From Devosia sp. (lineage in GTDB: Bacteria > Pseudomonadota > Alphaproteobacteria > Rhizobiales > Devosiaceae): 19,856 nucleotides of DNA. Position 1 is the stretch's first letter, and each line of letters starts with the position of its first letter. The DNA lies in assembly GCA_011322005.1 (NCBI GenBank), contig DROE01000082.1, positions 1 through 19,856 on the forward strand, in the 5' to 3' direction. The position numbers and the translations under genes were made by a program. Shown here piece by piece: positions 1 to 6,975 of the stretch. The notes below the pieces were generated by a model that saw only the letters and a program-made list of their open reading frames with translations, made no database searches and was not told the origin of the DNA.

Positions 1-551
1 AGCTGGATGGCGTCCCTGGGTAAGTCAGCAGTTTTCAGACCTTCAAGGAAACAGTCGTGAATGGCTGTGGATGACAAAAAACTGTCCGAGCCGCCGCGCA
101 GAATGGCCGCGTTTCCCGACATCAGGCACAGGGCGCCGGCGTCGGCGGTGACGTTGGGACGGCTTTCAAAGATTATACCAATGACCCCCAAGGGGGTGCG
201 CACCCGACGGATGTGCAGGCCCGAGGGCACGTCCCATTCGGCAGTTGTTACCCCGACGGGATCATCGAGAGCCGCAACTTTACGCATATCGCTGGCCATG
301 GACTTGATGCGCCGGGGGGTGAGTTCGAGCCGGTCGAGGAAAGAGGCGCTCATTCCCCGTTCCCTGGCCTTGTCCATATCCTTTGCGTTGGCGGACAGGA
401 TTTCTTCGGATCTGGCGTCAATGCAATCGGCGGTGGCGAGCAGTGCGCTGCGCTTTGCCGATGTTGATGCGCTGGCCAGAACACGGGCGGCAGCGGCCGC
501 TTTTTTGCCCATGGCCTGCATCAGCCCGGCGATGTCCTGTTTGTCGCTCAT
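1..551 (-). CDS. proA: Gamma-glutamyl phosphate reductase (ProA), N-terminal part
   Basis: Second enzyme of proline synthesis: reduces L-glutamyl 5-phosphate to glutamate 5-semialdehyde with NADPH in the cytoplasm. About 183 N-terminal residues are visible; the C-terminal part, including the catalytic cysteine, lies beyond the left edge. Family signatures seen are the aldehyde-dehydrogenase-like stretch around PLGVIGIIFESRPNVT and the motif GNAAILRGGSDS, both typical of ProA. It follows proB directly. I chose the ATG at 551 because a GGGAGG Shine-Dalgarno sequence lies five to six bases upstream. An in-frame ATG at 572 overlaps the proB stop codon (TAATG) and would add seven residues (MSNWEAT). 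The kinase-reductase pair in one operon supports the call. Confidence 0.96.
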   Translation of the reverse strand, partial: MSDKQDIAGLMQAMGKKAAAAARVLASASTSAKRSALLATADCIDARSEEILSANAKDMDKARERGMSASFLDRLELTPRRIKSMASDMRKVAALDDPVGVTTAEWDVPSGLHIRRVRTPLGVIGIIFESRPNVTADAGALCLMSGNAAILRGGSDSFLSSTAIHDCFLEGLKTADLPRDAIQ

Positions 552-571
552 TGTTGCCTCCCAATTGCTCA

Positions 572-1705
572 TTATCGTTCTTCGCTGGCGCTCACCAGCA
601 CCAGATTGTCGGCATGGACCAGTTCGGTACGGTTCATATGGCCAAACATTTCAGTGATGATCGCACCCTTTTTGCCTTTGGCCAGATTGGCGTCCTCGTG
701 GTTCATACCGGCAAGGCCGCGGGCGATCTCTTCATTATCCGGCCCCTTGACCGAGACCGCGTCGCCCCGGGAAAACTCCCCGGAGACTTTGGTGACCCCA
801 ATGGGCAAAAGGCTTTTGCCGTTGAGCAGGGCTTTTGCCGCTCCGGCATCGACATGGATGGTTCCGGCTACCTCAAGGGTTCCCAGAATCCAGCGCTTGC
901 GGGCGGCGGCGGGGCTTTGTCTGGCGACAAAAAAAGTGTGGCGCGCGCCTCCTTCCAGTGCACCAAGGGGGTTGTCACCCGTGCCTTTGGCGATAATCAT
1001 TGCCGTGCCTGCCTGGGTGGCAATTTTTGCCGCCTCAATTTTTGTGATCATGCCACCGCGGGCGGTTTCGCTGGTGGAGCCTCCGGCCATGGCTTCGATT
1101 CTCGGGGTGATGGACTTGACGCGGGGCAGGTGCCGGGCCGAACTGCCGGGTCCGGGAACGCCGGTATAAAGTCCGTCCACATCGGAGAGTAATACCAGAC
1201 AGTCGGCCCCCAGCATCGAAGCAACACGGGCCGAGAGGCGGTCATTATCCCCATAGCGGATTTCCGAGGTGGCAACACTGTCGTTTTCGTTGATGACGGG
1301 AACAGCGTCCAGCGCCAGCAATGTACTCATGGTGGCGCGGGCGTTGATGAAAGAACGGCGCTCCTCGGTGATATTGGGGGTCAGCAATATCTGGCCGATG
1401 GTGATGTTATGGACGCTGAAAGCCTCGCGCCACGCCTGGGCCAGGGCGACCTGACCGACGCTGGCGGCGGCCTGGGCCCGGTCCAGGGGCAGGGGCCCCC
1501 GTTTGAGGTTTAGAATCTGGCGCCCCAGGGCGACGGCCCCCGAGGAAACCACAACAATTTCGCGGCCCCGTTGTTTGAGGGAGGCAAGGTCGCCAGCAAG
1601 TGAGCCGAGCCATTGTTTGCGCAAAGCGCCGGTTGTGCTGTCGACCAGAAGGGCGGAGCCGATCTTTATTGTTAACCGTTCAAAACCATCAAGGGGGGAC
1701 GTCAT
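572..1705 (-). CDS. proB: Glutamate 5-kinase (ProB) with PUA domain
   Basis: Phosphorylates L-glutamate to L-glutamyl 5-phosphate with ATP, the committed and usually proline-inhibited step of proline synthesis. The 377-residue length is normal for the two-domain form. The amino-acid kinase domain covers about residues 8-265, with the SSGAVALG segment (54-61), NENDSV (139-144), the YGDNDRLSA substrate loop (151-159) and LLSDVDGLY (172-180). A C-terminal PUA domain follows at about 278-372. The start at 1705 lies one base after the obgE stop, so translation is probably coupled. The stop (TAA, 572-574) touches an alternative proA start. No damage seen. Confidence 0.97.
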   Translation of the reverse strand: MTSPLDGFERLTIKIGSALLVDSTTGALRKQWLGSLAGDLASLKQRGREIVVVSSGAVALGRQILNLKRGPLPLDRAQAAASVGQVALAQAWREAFSVHNITIGQILLTPNITEERRSFINARATMSTLLALDAVPVINENDSVATSEIRYGDNDRLSARVASMLGADCLVLLSDVDGLYTGVPGPGSSARHLPRVKSITPRIEAMAGGSTSETARGGMITKIEAAKIATQAGTAMIIAKGTGDNPLGALEGGARHTFFVARQSPAAARKRWILGTLEVAGTIHVDAGAAKALLNGKSLLPIGVTKVSGEFSRGDAVSVKGPDNEEIARGLAGMNHEDANLAKGKKGAIITEMFGHMNRTELVHADNLVLVSASEER

Positions 1706-1706
1706 G

Positions 1707-2750
1707 TCAGGGCGTCCACTTCTTTTCTTCTTCAGGGATGGCGGTGGCGGCCTCGTGTTTCTTCCGCCTGTCGATCATGGAAACAATGGCGAACAGCACC
1801 TGCTCGATGCCCTCATGGGAGGCACTGGAGGCGGCCAGCAACCGGCCGGGCACGACTGCGCGCAACTCAGCCAGCTTTTTCTCAACTGCCTCTTTTGTCA
1901 GAGCGTCAATTTTGTTGAGCACGACAATCTCGGGCTTGTCGGCAAGGCCTTGGCCATAGGCCTCAAGCTCGGCCCGGATGGTCTTGTAGGCTTTGACGAC
2001 GTCCTCTTGGGTTCCGTCAATCAGGTGTACATTGGTGGCGCAGCGCTCCACATGGCCCAAAAACCGGTCGCCAACCCCCGCGCCCTCGTGGGCCCCTTCA
2101 ATAAGGCCGGGAATATCGGCGAGCACGAAGTCACGGTCAGCGATACGTACCACACCCAGATTGGGGTGCAGCGTTGTGAACGGATAATCGGCAATTTTCG
2201 GATTGGCGGCGGAAACAGCGGAAAGGAAAGTGGATTTGCCCGCATTGGGCAGCCCCACAAGTCCGGCGTCGGCGATGAGTTTGAGGCGAAGCCACACCCA
2301 CTTTTCCTCGCCCTGCTGGCCGGGGTTGGCGTGGCGGGGGGCCTGATTGGAGGAAGTCTTGAAATGGGCGTTGCCAAAGCCGCCATTGCCCCCGCTCAGC
2401 AGCCTGACTTTCTGACCAACCCGGGTGAGGTCGGCAATCAGGGTTTTGTTGTCTTCCTCAAAAATCTGGGTGCCCACGGGCACCCGCAGAACTGCGTCCT
2501 CTCCATTGGGTCCTGTGCGGTCTTTTCCCATGCCGCCGGTGCCGGTAGCGGCCTTGTAGTGCTGCTGGTAACGATAGTCGATCAGGGTGTTGAGCCCATC
2601 GACGCATTCGACCCATACGTCGCCACCGCGCCCGCCATTGCCCCCATCAGGGCCGCCAAACTCGACATATTTTTCACGCCGGAAGGAGACAGCTCCGCTC
2701 CCCCCATTTCCCGACTTGATAAATGCTTTTGCCTGGTCAAGGAACTTCAT
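1707..2750 (-). CDS. obgE: Obg-family GTPase (ObgE/CgtA)
   Basis: Essential P-loop GTPase that binds the 50S subunit and acts in late ribosome assembly and stress responses. The 347 residues give an N-terminal glycine-rich Obg fold (1-158, many GG pairs such as GGPDGGNGGRGGD) and a G domain. G1 is GLPNAGKS (166-173), the G2 threonines are at 192-193, G3 is DIPG (212-215), G4 is NKID (279-282) and G5 is in SSASHEG (308-314). There is no C-terminal OCT domain, as usual in proteobacteria. The ATG at 2750 overlaps the preceding acetyltransferase stop as ATGA. Its place after rplU-rpmA matches a widespread ribosome-linked gene order. Confidence 0.98.
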   Translation of the reverse strand: MKFLDQAKAFIKSGNGGSGAVSFRREKYVEFGGPDGGNGGRGGDVWVECVDGLNTLIDYRYQQHYKAATGTGGMGKDRTGPNGEDAVLRVPVGTQIFEEDNKTLIADLTRVGQKVRLLSGGNGGFGNAHFKTSSNQAPRHANPGQQGEEKWVWLRLKLIADAGLVGLPNAGKSTFLSAVSAANPKIADYPFTTLHPNLGVVRIADRDFVLADIPGLIEGAHEGAGVGDRFLGHVERCATNVHLIDGTQEDVVKAYKTIRAELEAYGQGLADKPEIVVLNKIDALTKEAVEKKLAELRAVVPGRLLAASSASHEGIEQVLFAIVSMIDRRKKHEAATAIPEEEKKWTP

Positions 2751-3283
2751 TTTGTTGCGTCTTCAAATGCCTGGCGGGTCAGTTCGGTGTCTATGTGCTC
2801 TATATCGGCATTTCGTGCAAGGCAGCGAACCACAGAGCGCCCGGTTTCGACAAAACCCATTTTATGCTGGATGGCGAGGGAGGCCATGTTGAAATGAAAG
2901 ACGCCGGAGGTGACAATATCGGTTTTGCTATGGGTGAAATACCATTTTAGCGCACCGGTCACTGCTTCGCTCATAATGCCGCGGCCCCAGAATTCCTCGC
3001 CCAGCCAATAGCCCAGAATTGTGGCATCGCCGTCACGGCGAAAACTGACCAGGCCGACAACCCCTGCTTCGCGCATTATGATGACGAAACCGGATTGTTC
3101 CGGGGCACGGGACGCGATCAGGCGGGGCAGCCAGAGTTCGGTATCCTTTGTTGTGTGGGGCAATTTGACATGGGCGAGGTTTGACGCCACCGCATAATTG
3201 TTCAGAAGACCGGCCAGTCGCGCGGCGTCGCCCCTGAGGGGGCTGCGTAGCAGCAAGCGTTCTGTCGCCAGTGTAAGGTTCAT
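2747..3283 (-). CDS. GNAT N-acetyltransferase (RimJ/RimL-like), second of a tandem pair
   Basis: Predicted acetyl-CoA-dependent N-acetyltransferase of 178 residues; the substrate is unknown. The N-terminus carries the TERLLLR motif common to the Acetyltransf_3/RimJ group. The acetyl-CoA pyrophosphate loop is WGRGIM (99-104) in the context GYWLGEEFWGRGIMSEA. A longer frame reaches 3337, but I start at 3283 because ATGA there overlaps the stop of the upstream acetyltransferase and the TERL motif then begins at residue 7, as in relatives. Its stop overlaps the obgE start the same way. Protein targets (a ribosomal protein or another N-terminus) are possible given the neighbours, but that is only inference. 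Confidence 0.9.
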   Translation of the reverse strand: MNLTLATERLLLRSPLRGDAARLAGLLNNYAVASNLAHVKLPHTTKDTELWLPRLIASRAPEQSGFVIIMREAGVVGLVSFRRDGDATILGYWLGEEFWGRGIMSEAVTGALKWYFTHSKTDIVTSGVFHFNMASLAIQHKMGFVETGRSVVRCLARNADIEHIDTELTRQAFEDATK

Positions 3284-3813
3284 ATCGGTTGCTTCCACAC
3301 AAATCGAGTGACGCAGACACCCTGGTGCTGACCGCAATCGTCAATGCCCTCGGCGGTTTGCACGAACCCGGCCTTGAGCAATACGCCGATCGAGCCCTTG
3401 TTCCTGGTGATGGAACGGGCGGTGACGGTTGAAAAGCCAGCAGCTGCGGCAGCCTGCAGGACGCCCCGCGCAGCTTCGGTCGCATAACCGTTGCCCCAGA
3501 AAGGCTGGCCCAGCCAATAGCCCAGTTCGGGGGGGTCAGCATCTGCAAGATGAAGGCCCATGACCCCGATAAGGGCATTATCCAGCGTGATGGCATAGGC
3601 GTGCTCGTTCTCATTGCGCGCCAGATTGGTGATGAAATCAACCGCGTGTTCTCGCGTGTAGGGGTGAGGCAGGCGGGCCAGCACCGCGTGGATTGCCTCG
3701 TTGTTGGCCAGCCCATGCAGTGCCGGGGCGTCTGCCAAATGGGGCGCCCGAAGGAAAAGGCGTTTTGTCTGAACGGTGTCAGCCAATCGGGATGCGAGGG
3801 AAGCTCTGCTCAT
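3280..3813 (-). CDS. GNAT N-acetyltransferase, first of a tandem pair
   Basis: Predicted acetyl-CoA-dependent N-acetyltransferase of 177 residues. It has the TKRLFLR N-terminal motif (residues 16-22) and the acetyl-CoA loop WGNGYA (106-111) within GYWLGQPFWGNGYATEA, which aligns with the same region of the next gene, so the two are probably tandem paralogues. No strong Shine-Dalgarno sequence is visible upstream of the ATG at 3813; the start is the first ATG that keeps the conserved N-terminus. It is the first gene after the rpmA terminator and so heads the GNAT-GNAT-obgE-proB-proA chain. The substrate cannot be told from sequence. Confidence 0.88.
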   Translation of the reverse strand: MSRASLASRLADTVQTKRLFLRAPHLADAPALHGLANNEAIHAVLARLPHPYTREHAVDFITNLARNENEHAYAITLDNALIGVMGLHLADADPPELGYWLGQPFWGNGYATEAARGVLQAAAAAGFSTVTARSITRNKGSIGVLLKAGFVQTAEGIDDCGQHQGVCVTRFVWKQPI

Positions 3814-3890
3814 GATCTGTCATCCAGTCTTGCTTTGTTTGGTGGCGTTTTGAGCCGGGTTGCCGATGCCCAACAATTCTGAAAACGCTA

Positions 3891-3930
3891 CAAAACACAA
3901 AAAAGAGGAGCCGGTGATCCGGTCTCCCCT
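3891..3930 (-). terminator. Intrinsic terminator after rplU-rpmA
   Basis: Read on the minus strand, a GC-rich hairpin (GGAG(A)CCGG stem with a four-base ATCA loop; plus-strand arms 3907-3914 and 3919-3927, one bulged base) is followed by CTTTTTTGTGTTTTG. It lies about 80 bases downstream of the rpmA stop and separates the ribosomal-protein pair from the GNAT-obgE-pro chain. Confidence 0.75.
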
Positions 3931-4009
3931 TCTTGTTCTGGCCGGGTGATTTTCGCTCACTTTGCCGGGGAGATGATCTCCGGCAAGAAAGTTGGTAAAT
4001 TCCTTGCCG

Positions 4010-4276
4010 TTATTCAGTCGTTTCTTGCGGGTTTACAGATACGAAGGTCTTGCCGCCCGAACGGGTGGAGAATTTCACATTGCCGCTTACAAGGGCGAAA
4101 ATGGTGTGATCCTTGCCCATACCGACATTTTTTCCCGGGTGCCACTTGGTGCCACGCTGACGTATGATGATGTTGCCGGGGATAACGGCTTCGCCGCCAA
4201 ATTTCTTGACGCCAAGCCGACGGCCTGCAGTGTCACGCCCGTTACGGGAAGAGCCGCCTGCTTTTTTGTGTGCCAT
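4010..4276 (-). CDS. rpmA: 50S ribosomal protein L27
   Basis: Ribosomal protein L27, whose N-terminal tail reaches the peptidyl-transferase centre of the 50S subunit. The 88 residues are full length, beginning MAHKKAGGSSRNGRD and containing the family core RLGVKKFGGE and GTKWHPGKNVGMGKDHTIF. The tail starts directly after Met-Ala, so it is not the Firmicutes form that needs proteolytic trimming. An AAGGAG Shine-Dalgarno sequence overlaps the rplU stop region about ten bases upstream of the ATG. It is the second gene of the rplU-rpmA pair, with a 14-base gap. Confidence 0.98.
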   Translation of the reverse strand: MAHKKAGGSSRNGRDTAGRRLGVKKFGGEAVIPGNIIIRQRGTKWHPGKNVGMGKDHTIFALVSGNVKFSTRSGGKTFVSVNPQETTE

Positions 4277-4290
4277 TGTTCAGTCGCTCC

Positions 4291-4926
4291 TTATCTGTTG
4301 CCGGATTTACCGGCCAGCATGTCCCTGGCCTGTTGAATCCAGTTTTCGCGGTCGATGCGTCCCTTGAAACTCAAACCCTCGTCAACGCGGGCCACGTCCT
4401 CAGGGGTGAAGTCAGCGACCTGCTTGAGCGAGGTGATGCCCAGGGCGTTGAGCTTTTTTTCCAGAGCAGGGCCGACACCGGAAATCAGTTTCAGATCATC
4501 AACAATATCTGCTGGTGCTGCCGTCTTTGGCTCGGCTTTAGGTGCCTCTTTGGGCGCAGCCTTGGGCGAGGCGGACTTCTTGGGGGCCGCTCTCTTGGCA
4601 GCAGGTTTCTTGCCGGAGGTCAGAATTTGTGTGATGCGCACGATGGAGTGGTGCTGGCGGTGGCCATTGGTGCGGCGATATTTCTGACGGCGCTTCTTTT
4701 TGAAGACGATAATTTTCTTGGCGCGCACCTGTTCGACGAGCTCAGCGGCAACGCTTGCGCCTTCGACCAGTGGGTTGCCGATAGTGACATCAGCTCCCGA
4801 ACCCAACATGAGCACATTATCGAAGGTGATTTTTGTGCCGGGCTCGGCGTCGAGTTTTTCGATTTGCAGAATATCGTCGGCGGCAACCTTGTACTGCTTT
4901 CCGCCGGTCTTGATGATAGCGAACAT
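4291..4926 (-). CDS. rplU: 50S ribosomal protein L21 with C-terminal helix-hairpin-helix extension
   Basis: Residues 1-103 are a complete L21, a 23S rRNA-binding large-subunit protein, starting MFAIIKTGGKQYKV and including the basic segment VFKKKRRQKYRRTNGHRQ. The 211-residue protein is twice the usual length. Residues 104-140 form a Lys/Ala/Pro-rich linker. Residues 145-204 resemble a helix-hairpin-helix domain (LISGVGPALEKKLNALGI, then TPEDVARVDEGL and RIDRENWIQQARDML), the type also found at the end of some alphaproteobacterial NuoE proteins. Extended L21 proteins occur in Hyphomicrobiales, so this is probably native and not an assembly error; the frame is open throughout. An AGGAG Shine-Dalgarno sequence precedes the ATG. 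Function of the tail is unknown; nucleic-acid binding is the natural guess. Confidence 0.95.
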   Translation of the reverse strand: MFAIIKTGGKQYKVAADDILQIEKLDAEPGTKITFDNVLMLGSGADVTIGNPLVEGASVAAELVEQVRAKKIIVFKKKRRQKYRRTNGHRQHHSIVRITQILTSGKKPAAKRAAPKKSASPKAAPKEAPKAEPKTAAPADIVDDLKLISGVGPALEKKLNALGITSLKQVADFTPEDVARVDEGLSFKGRIDRENWIQQARDMLAGKSGNR

Positions 4927-5091
4927 ATTGCTCCTGTGCCGGACTGAAATCCGGTTCCCTGTTTGTCGCGCTCTGTGGCGCCGCCAGCTTCGGCGGACTT
5001 TCAGCCGAGAGTTTCAGGGACTCCCGTTTGGCCTCGAACAGCGGTTCAGCAATGCAAAACAGGCGCAGCGGAAGGACCGGCGCGCGCGTTG
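4927..5091 (-). promoter_or_regulatory. Structured 5' leader of rplU-rpmA
   Basis: About 165 bases lie between the predicted transcription start and the rplU ATG. They include two perfect stems: CCGGA/TCCGG with a six-base loop (4939-4954), just upstream of the Shine-Dalgarno sequence, and CCGCC/GGCGG with a six-base loop (4981-4996). Ribosomal-protein operons often have leaders through which a product represses translation, so an autoregulatory role is plausible but only inferred. The whole 4927-5253 gap contains no convincing gene. Confidence 0.4.
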
Positions 5092-5097
5092 AGCGGG

Positions 5098-5126
5098 GTT
5101 ATCTGTGTAATCGGGTGCGGAGTCAA
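5098..5126 (-). promoter_or_regulatory. Candidate promoter of rplU-rpmA
   Basis: On the minus strand the hexamer TTGACT (plus coordinates 5121-5126) is separated by exactly 17 bases from GATAAC (5098-5103). The -35 matches consensus at five of six positions and the -10 at four of six. The predicted start is near 5091. Confidence 0.55.
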
Positions 5127-5253
5127 GTTATTTCAGGTGCTGTTGCGGCAACGGGCATCACTCCCTTTGCCTGGCGGTTGCAGGAAAAACAGGCCTGTGC
5201 CATAAGCGGCACGCCTTGCACTCAGTTGGACATGCATCCGGTGTGTGGCAAGC

Positions 5254-5344
5254 GGAGAGATGCCGGAGTGGTCGAACGGGGCGGTCTCGAAAACCGTTGA
5301 GCGCTCAACGCGTTCCGAGGGTTCGAATCCCTCTCTCTCCGCCA
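5254..5344 (+). tRNA. tRNA-Ser (anticodon CGA)
   Basis: Cloverleaf with a seven-base acceptor stem GGAGAGA/TCTCTCC (5254-5260 with 5334-5340), discriminator G and an encoded CCA (5342-5344). The anticodon stem GCGGT/ACCGT encloses the loop CTCGAAA, giving anticodon CGA, which reads the serine codon UCG. There is a long class II variable arm, as expected for tRNA-Ser. The T arm is GAGGG-TTCGAAT-CCCTC (5317-5333). It stands alone between rplU and the lactonase gene. Confidence 0.97.
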
Positions 5345-5388
5345 CTATTAATCTCGCGCCAATTTGCACCTGCTGCGCTTCGCCTTGT

Positions 5389-5415
5389 CCAAAAACCGAT
5401 GGCCACTTTTTTTGG
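5389..5415. terminator. Weak A/T-rich inverted repeat between convergent tRNA and lactonase genes
   Basis: CCAAAAA (5389-5395) and TTTTTGG (5409-5415) can pair, with a TGGCCA palindrome in the loop; either strand would give a U-rich end. It could act as a weak two-way terminator for the tRNA-Ser transcript and the lactonase transcript, but the stem is A/T-rich and thus poor. Confidence 0.28.
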
Positions 5416-5519
5416 TTCAGCCGAATGCTCAGGTCTCCGATGGGCCCAAGAAATTTGCCAATTCTCTCTCTGCCAGCCACAGACTGTCTCGCGGCGGTGC
5501 GTGTTTGCAGCGCTTTTCC

Positions 5520-6590
5520 TCAAAACAGAACGCACACAGCGTCGTTGATTGCAGCGGTGTGCCCGGTTTTACAAAGGCAGCCGGTTTGTTCGTCGCGGCG
5601 AAAGCTGGTCAGATTGTTGGTGTGCTGATTGGCGACAACGACAAATCTGCCATCCGGGGATAGTGCGAAGTCGCGGGGTCCTTTTCCACCGCTTGGGATG
5701 TGTTGCACGGGCGAAAGCCTGCCGGTTACGGCGTCAATGGAAAAGCAGGCGATTTCAGACTGGGTGCGCCCGGAGGCATAAAGGAAGCGATTGTCGGGAG
5801 AAATTCGGATGGCAGCTGCCGCACCATCGGAGTTTGCGGACTCGCCAAAGGCCTGAATTTGCTGGACCTGTGTCCAGCCCTCAGGGAAGCGGTCAAACAG
5901 GATAATCTGTTCACTCAGTTCACACAGCACATAGATTTTTTTCTCATCGGGCGCGGCTGTCAGGTGTCTTGGACCGGCACCGGGAGGAAGAACAACCTCC
6001 TTCTGGGCATCAAGATCGAGTTCACCGCGCTCGGTGTCAAAGGGGTAGAGAAAAATTCTGTCAAGGCCCAGGTCAACAATTGCCAGTTCGTCGGGATTGG
6101 ACAAGAATCCCGCGAAATGGGCGTGAGGACCCTCCTGCCTCTTGGCGTTGGGTCCGGAGCCGTTGTGCTGGATTGAAGTCAGCTTCGATGCGATGCGGCC
6201 ATCTTGCATCAGCGGAAACAACAAGGTGTCGCCTGTCCAGTACTGGGCTGAAGCCAGGCGAAGCCCTGAGCTGTCGGTGCTGAGGTGGCAGGGCAGTTCG
6301 CCGTCCATGGGCTGGCTGCCGAGGGTTCTGAGCGAATGGTTCGCGCCGACCTCAAAGGCGAGAACCGCCGGGCCTTCGCTGGTGAACAGTTCGCTTGCCG
6401 CATAAAGAAACCTGCGGTCTTTCCCCCAGGTCAGGTAAGAGGGATTGGTGCAATCGGCGGCGCAGACCGGTGTGCTCAGCGCGCCGTTGTCAAGGCTCAG
6501 GCGGCACGAATAAATGCCTTCGCCACCTCCGGCTACCTTGCCGGCCTTGGCCGAATAAGTGCCAACGAAAAAGTCTGAATATTGTGTCAT
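5520..6590 (-). CDS. Lactonase family protein (seven-bladed beta-propeller, YbhE/Pgl type)
   Basis: A 356-residue protein of the lactonase/6-phosphogluconolactonase beta-propeller family (Pfam Lactonase, PF10282). Repeated blade motifs are visible: NPSYLTWGKDRRFLYAASE, GAGPRHLTAAPDEKKIYVLCE, RISPDNRFLYASGR and DFALSPDGRFVVVANQHTNN. It begins FFVGTYS, as usual for the group, and has no signal peptide, so it is probably cytoplasmic. Members hydrolyse sugar lactones, but substrates vary widely; a sugar-acid lactone is a fair inference from the neighbouring mannonate dehydratase and NAD-dependent sugar dehydrogenase-like gene. It is divergent from the dehydratase across a 385-base gap. The ATG at 6590 has only a weak ribosome site. 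Confidence 0.85.
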   Translation of the reverse strand: MTQYSDFFVGTYSAKAGKVAGGGEGIYSCRLSLDNGALSTPVCAADCTNPSYLTWGKDRRFLYAASELFTSEGPAVLAFEVGANHSLRTLGSQPMDGELPCHLSTDSSGLRLASAQYWTGDTLLFPLMQDGRIASKLTSIQHNGSGPNAKRQEGPHAHFAGFLSNPDELAIVDLGLDRIFLYPFDTERGELDLDAQKEVVLPPGAGPRHLTAAPDEKKIYVLCELSEQIILFDRFPEGWTQVQQIQAFGESANSDGAAAAIRISPDNRFLYASGRTQSEIACFSIDAVTGRLSPVQHIPSGGKGPRDFALSPDGRFVVVANQHTNNLTSFRRDEQTGCLCKTGHTAAINDAVCVLF

Positions 6591-6696
6591 CCGGAGCCTT
6601 TAACCGATGTTCGTTGCCAGCACCTTAGCCGTGGCACCCGACTTCCACAACTCTGTTGGAGATGCCGCCGGTCCGGCCGCTTGGAAGCGGAAATTC

Positions 6697-6726
6697 TTGA
6701 CACTCATTTGGTTCATGGACTAGATT
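6697..6726 (+). promoter_or_regulatory. Candidate sigma-70 promoter of the mannonate dehydratase gene
   Basis: A perfect -35 TTGACA (6697-6702) is followed after 18 bases by TAGATT (6721-6726, four of six matches). The predicted start near 6733 gives a leader of about 240 bases before the ATG at 6976. Confidence 0.5.
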
Positions 6727-6778
6727 CATTTCGACACAGAAGAAATAAATGAGCGAAATCAGCGCTCTTTACCCGTTT

Positions 6779-6796
6779 CATCTGAAATTTGAGATG
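6779..6796. promoter_or_regulatory. Near-perfect 18-base palindrome, candidate operator
   Basis: CATCTGAAATTTGAGATG is symmetric about 6787/6788 at eight of nine positions (a single G/G mismatch). It lies about 50 bases downstream of the predicted transcription start, so a bound repressor could act as a roadblock. It differs from the LacI-type operators near malE, so another regulator would be involved. No regulator gene is adjacent. Confidence 0.4.
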
Positions 6797-6975
6797 GTTC
6801 GGGTGTCGGCGTGGTGCTGGCGCTTGCAATAGTCGGACGGCATTTTCTCCAGGGTGCCCTCCTGCGTGTCCTGTGTATCAACCTTATTCGACAAAACCTG
6901 CCACTGGCTTGCGCGCAAGGCGTTTGCCTTGGCGCCGGTTTGTTTCAATGGATAGCGGAACGGAAAAACAATAGT

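Larger units (their letters stand above)
6591..6975. other. Divergent intergenic region between lactonase and mannonate dehydratase genes
   Basis: A 385-base gap without a credible gene. It holds a good plus-strand promoter (6697-6726), a GAGCG/CGCTC inverted repeat (6751-6767) and an 18-base near-perfect palindrome (6779-6796). An open frame upstream of the dehydratase ATG (6811-6975) has no family counterpart and is read here as untranslated leader. Confidence 0.6.

Noticed and set aside
1503..2897. A 464-codon plus-strand open frame opposite obgE and proB
   Set aside because: It is the shadow of two highly conserved genes, with no recognisable motif in its translation.
3960..3985. Hairpin TTGCCGG...CCGGCAA just after rpmA as a terminator
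   Set aside because: No T run follows it on either strand. The hairpin at 3907-3927 with its T-rich tail is the better terminator.
5133..5628. Open reading frames crossing the tRNA (minus frames with SGGERGIRTLG- or EREGFEPSE-like peptides, plus frame with MPEWSNGAVSKTVERS)
   Set aside because: These peptides are known false translations of tRNA-Ser and its antisense strand. The tRNA at 5254-5344 explains the sequence.
6811..6975. N-terminal extension of ManD by 55 residues
   Set aside because: ManD proteins begin at MKI and are 402 residues long, exactly as obtained from the ATG at 6976.
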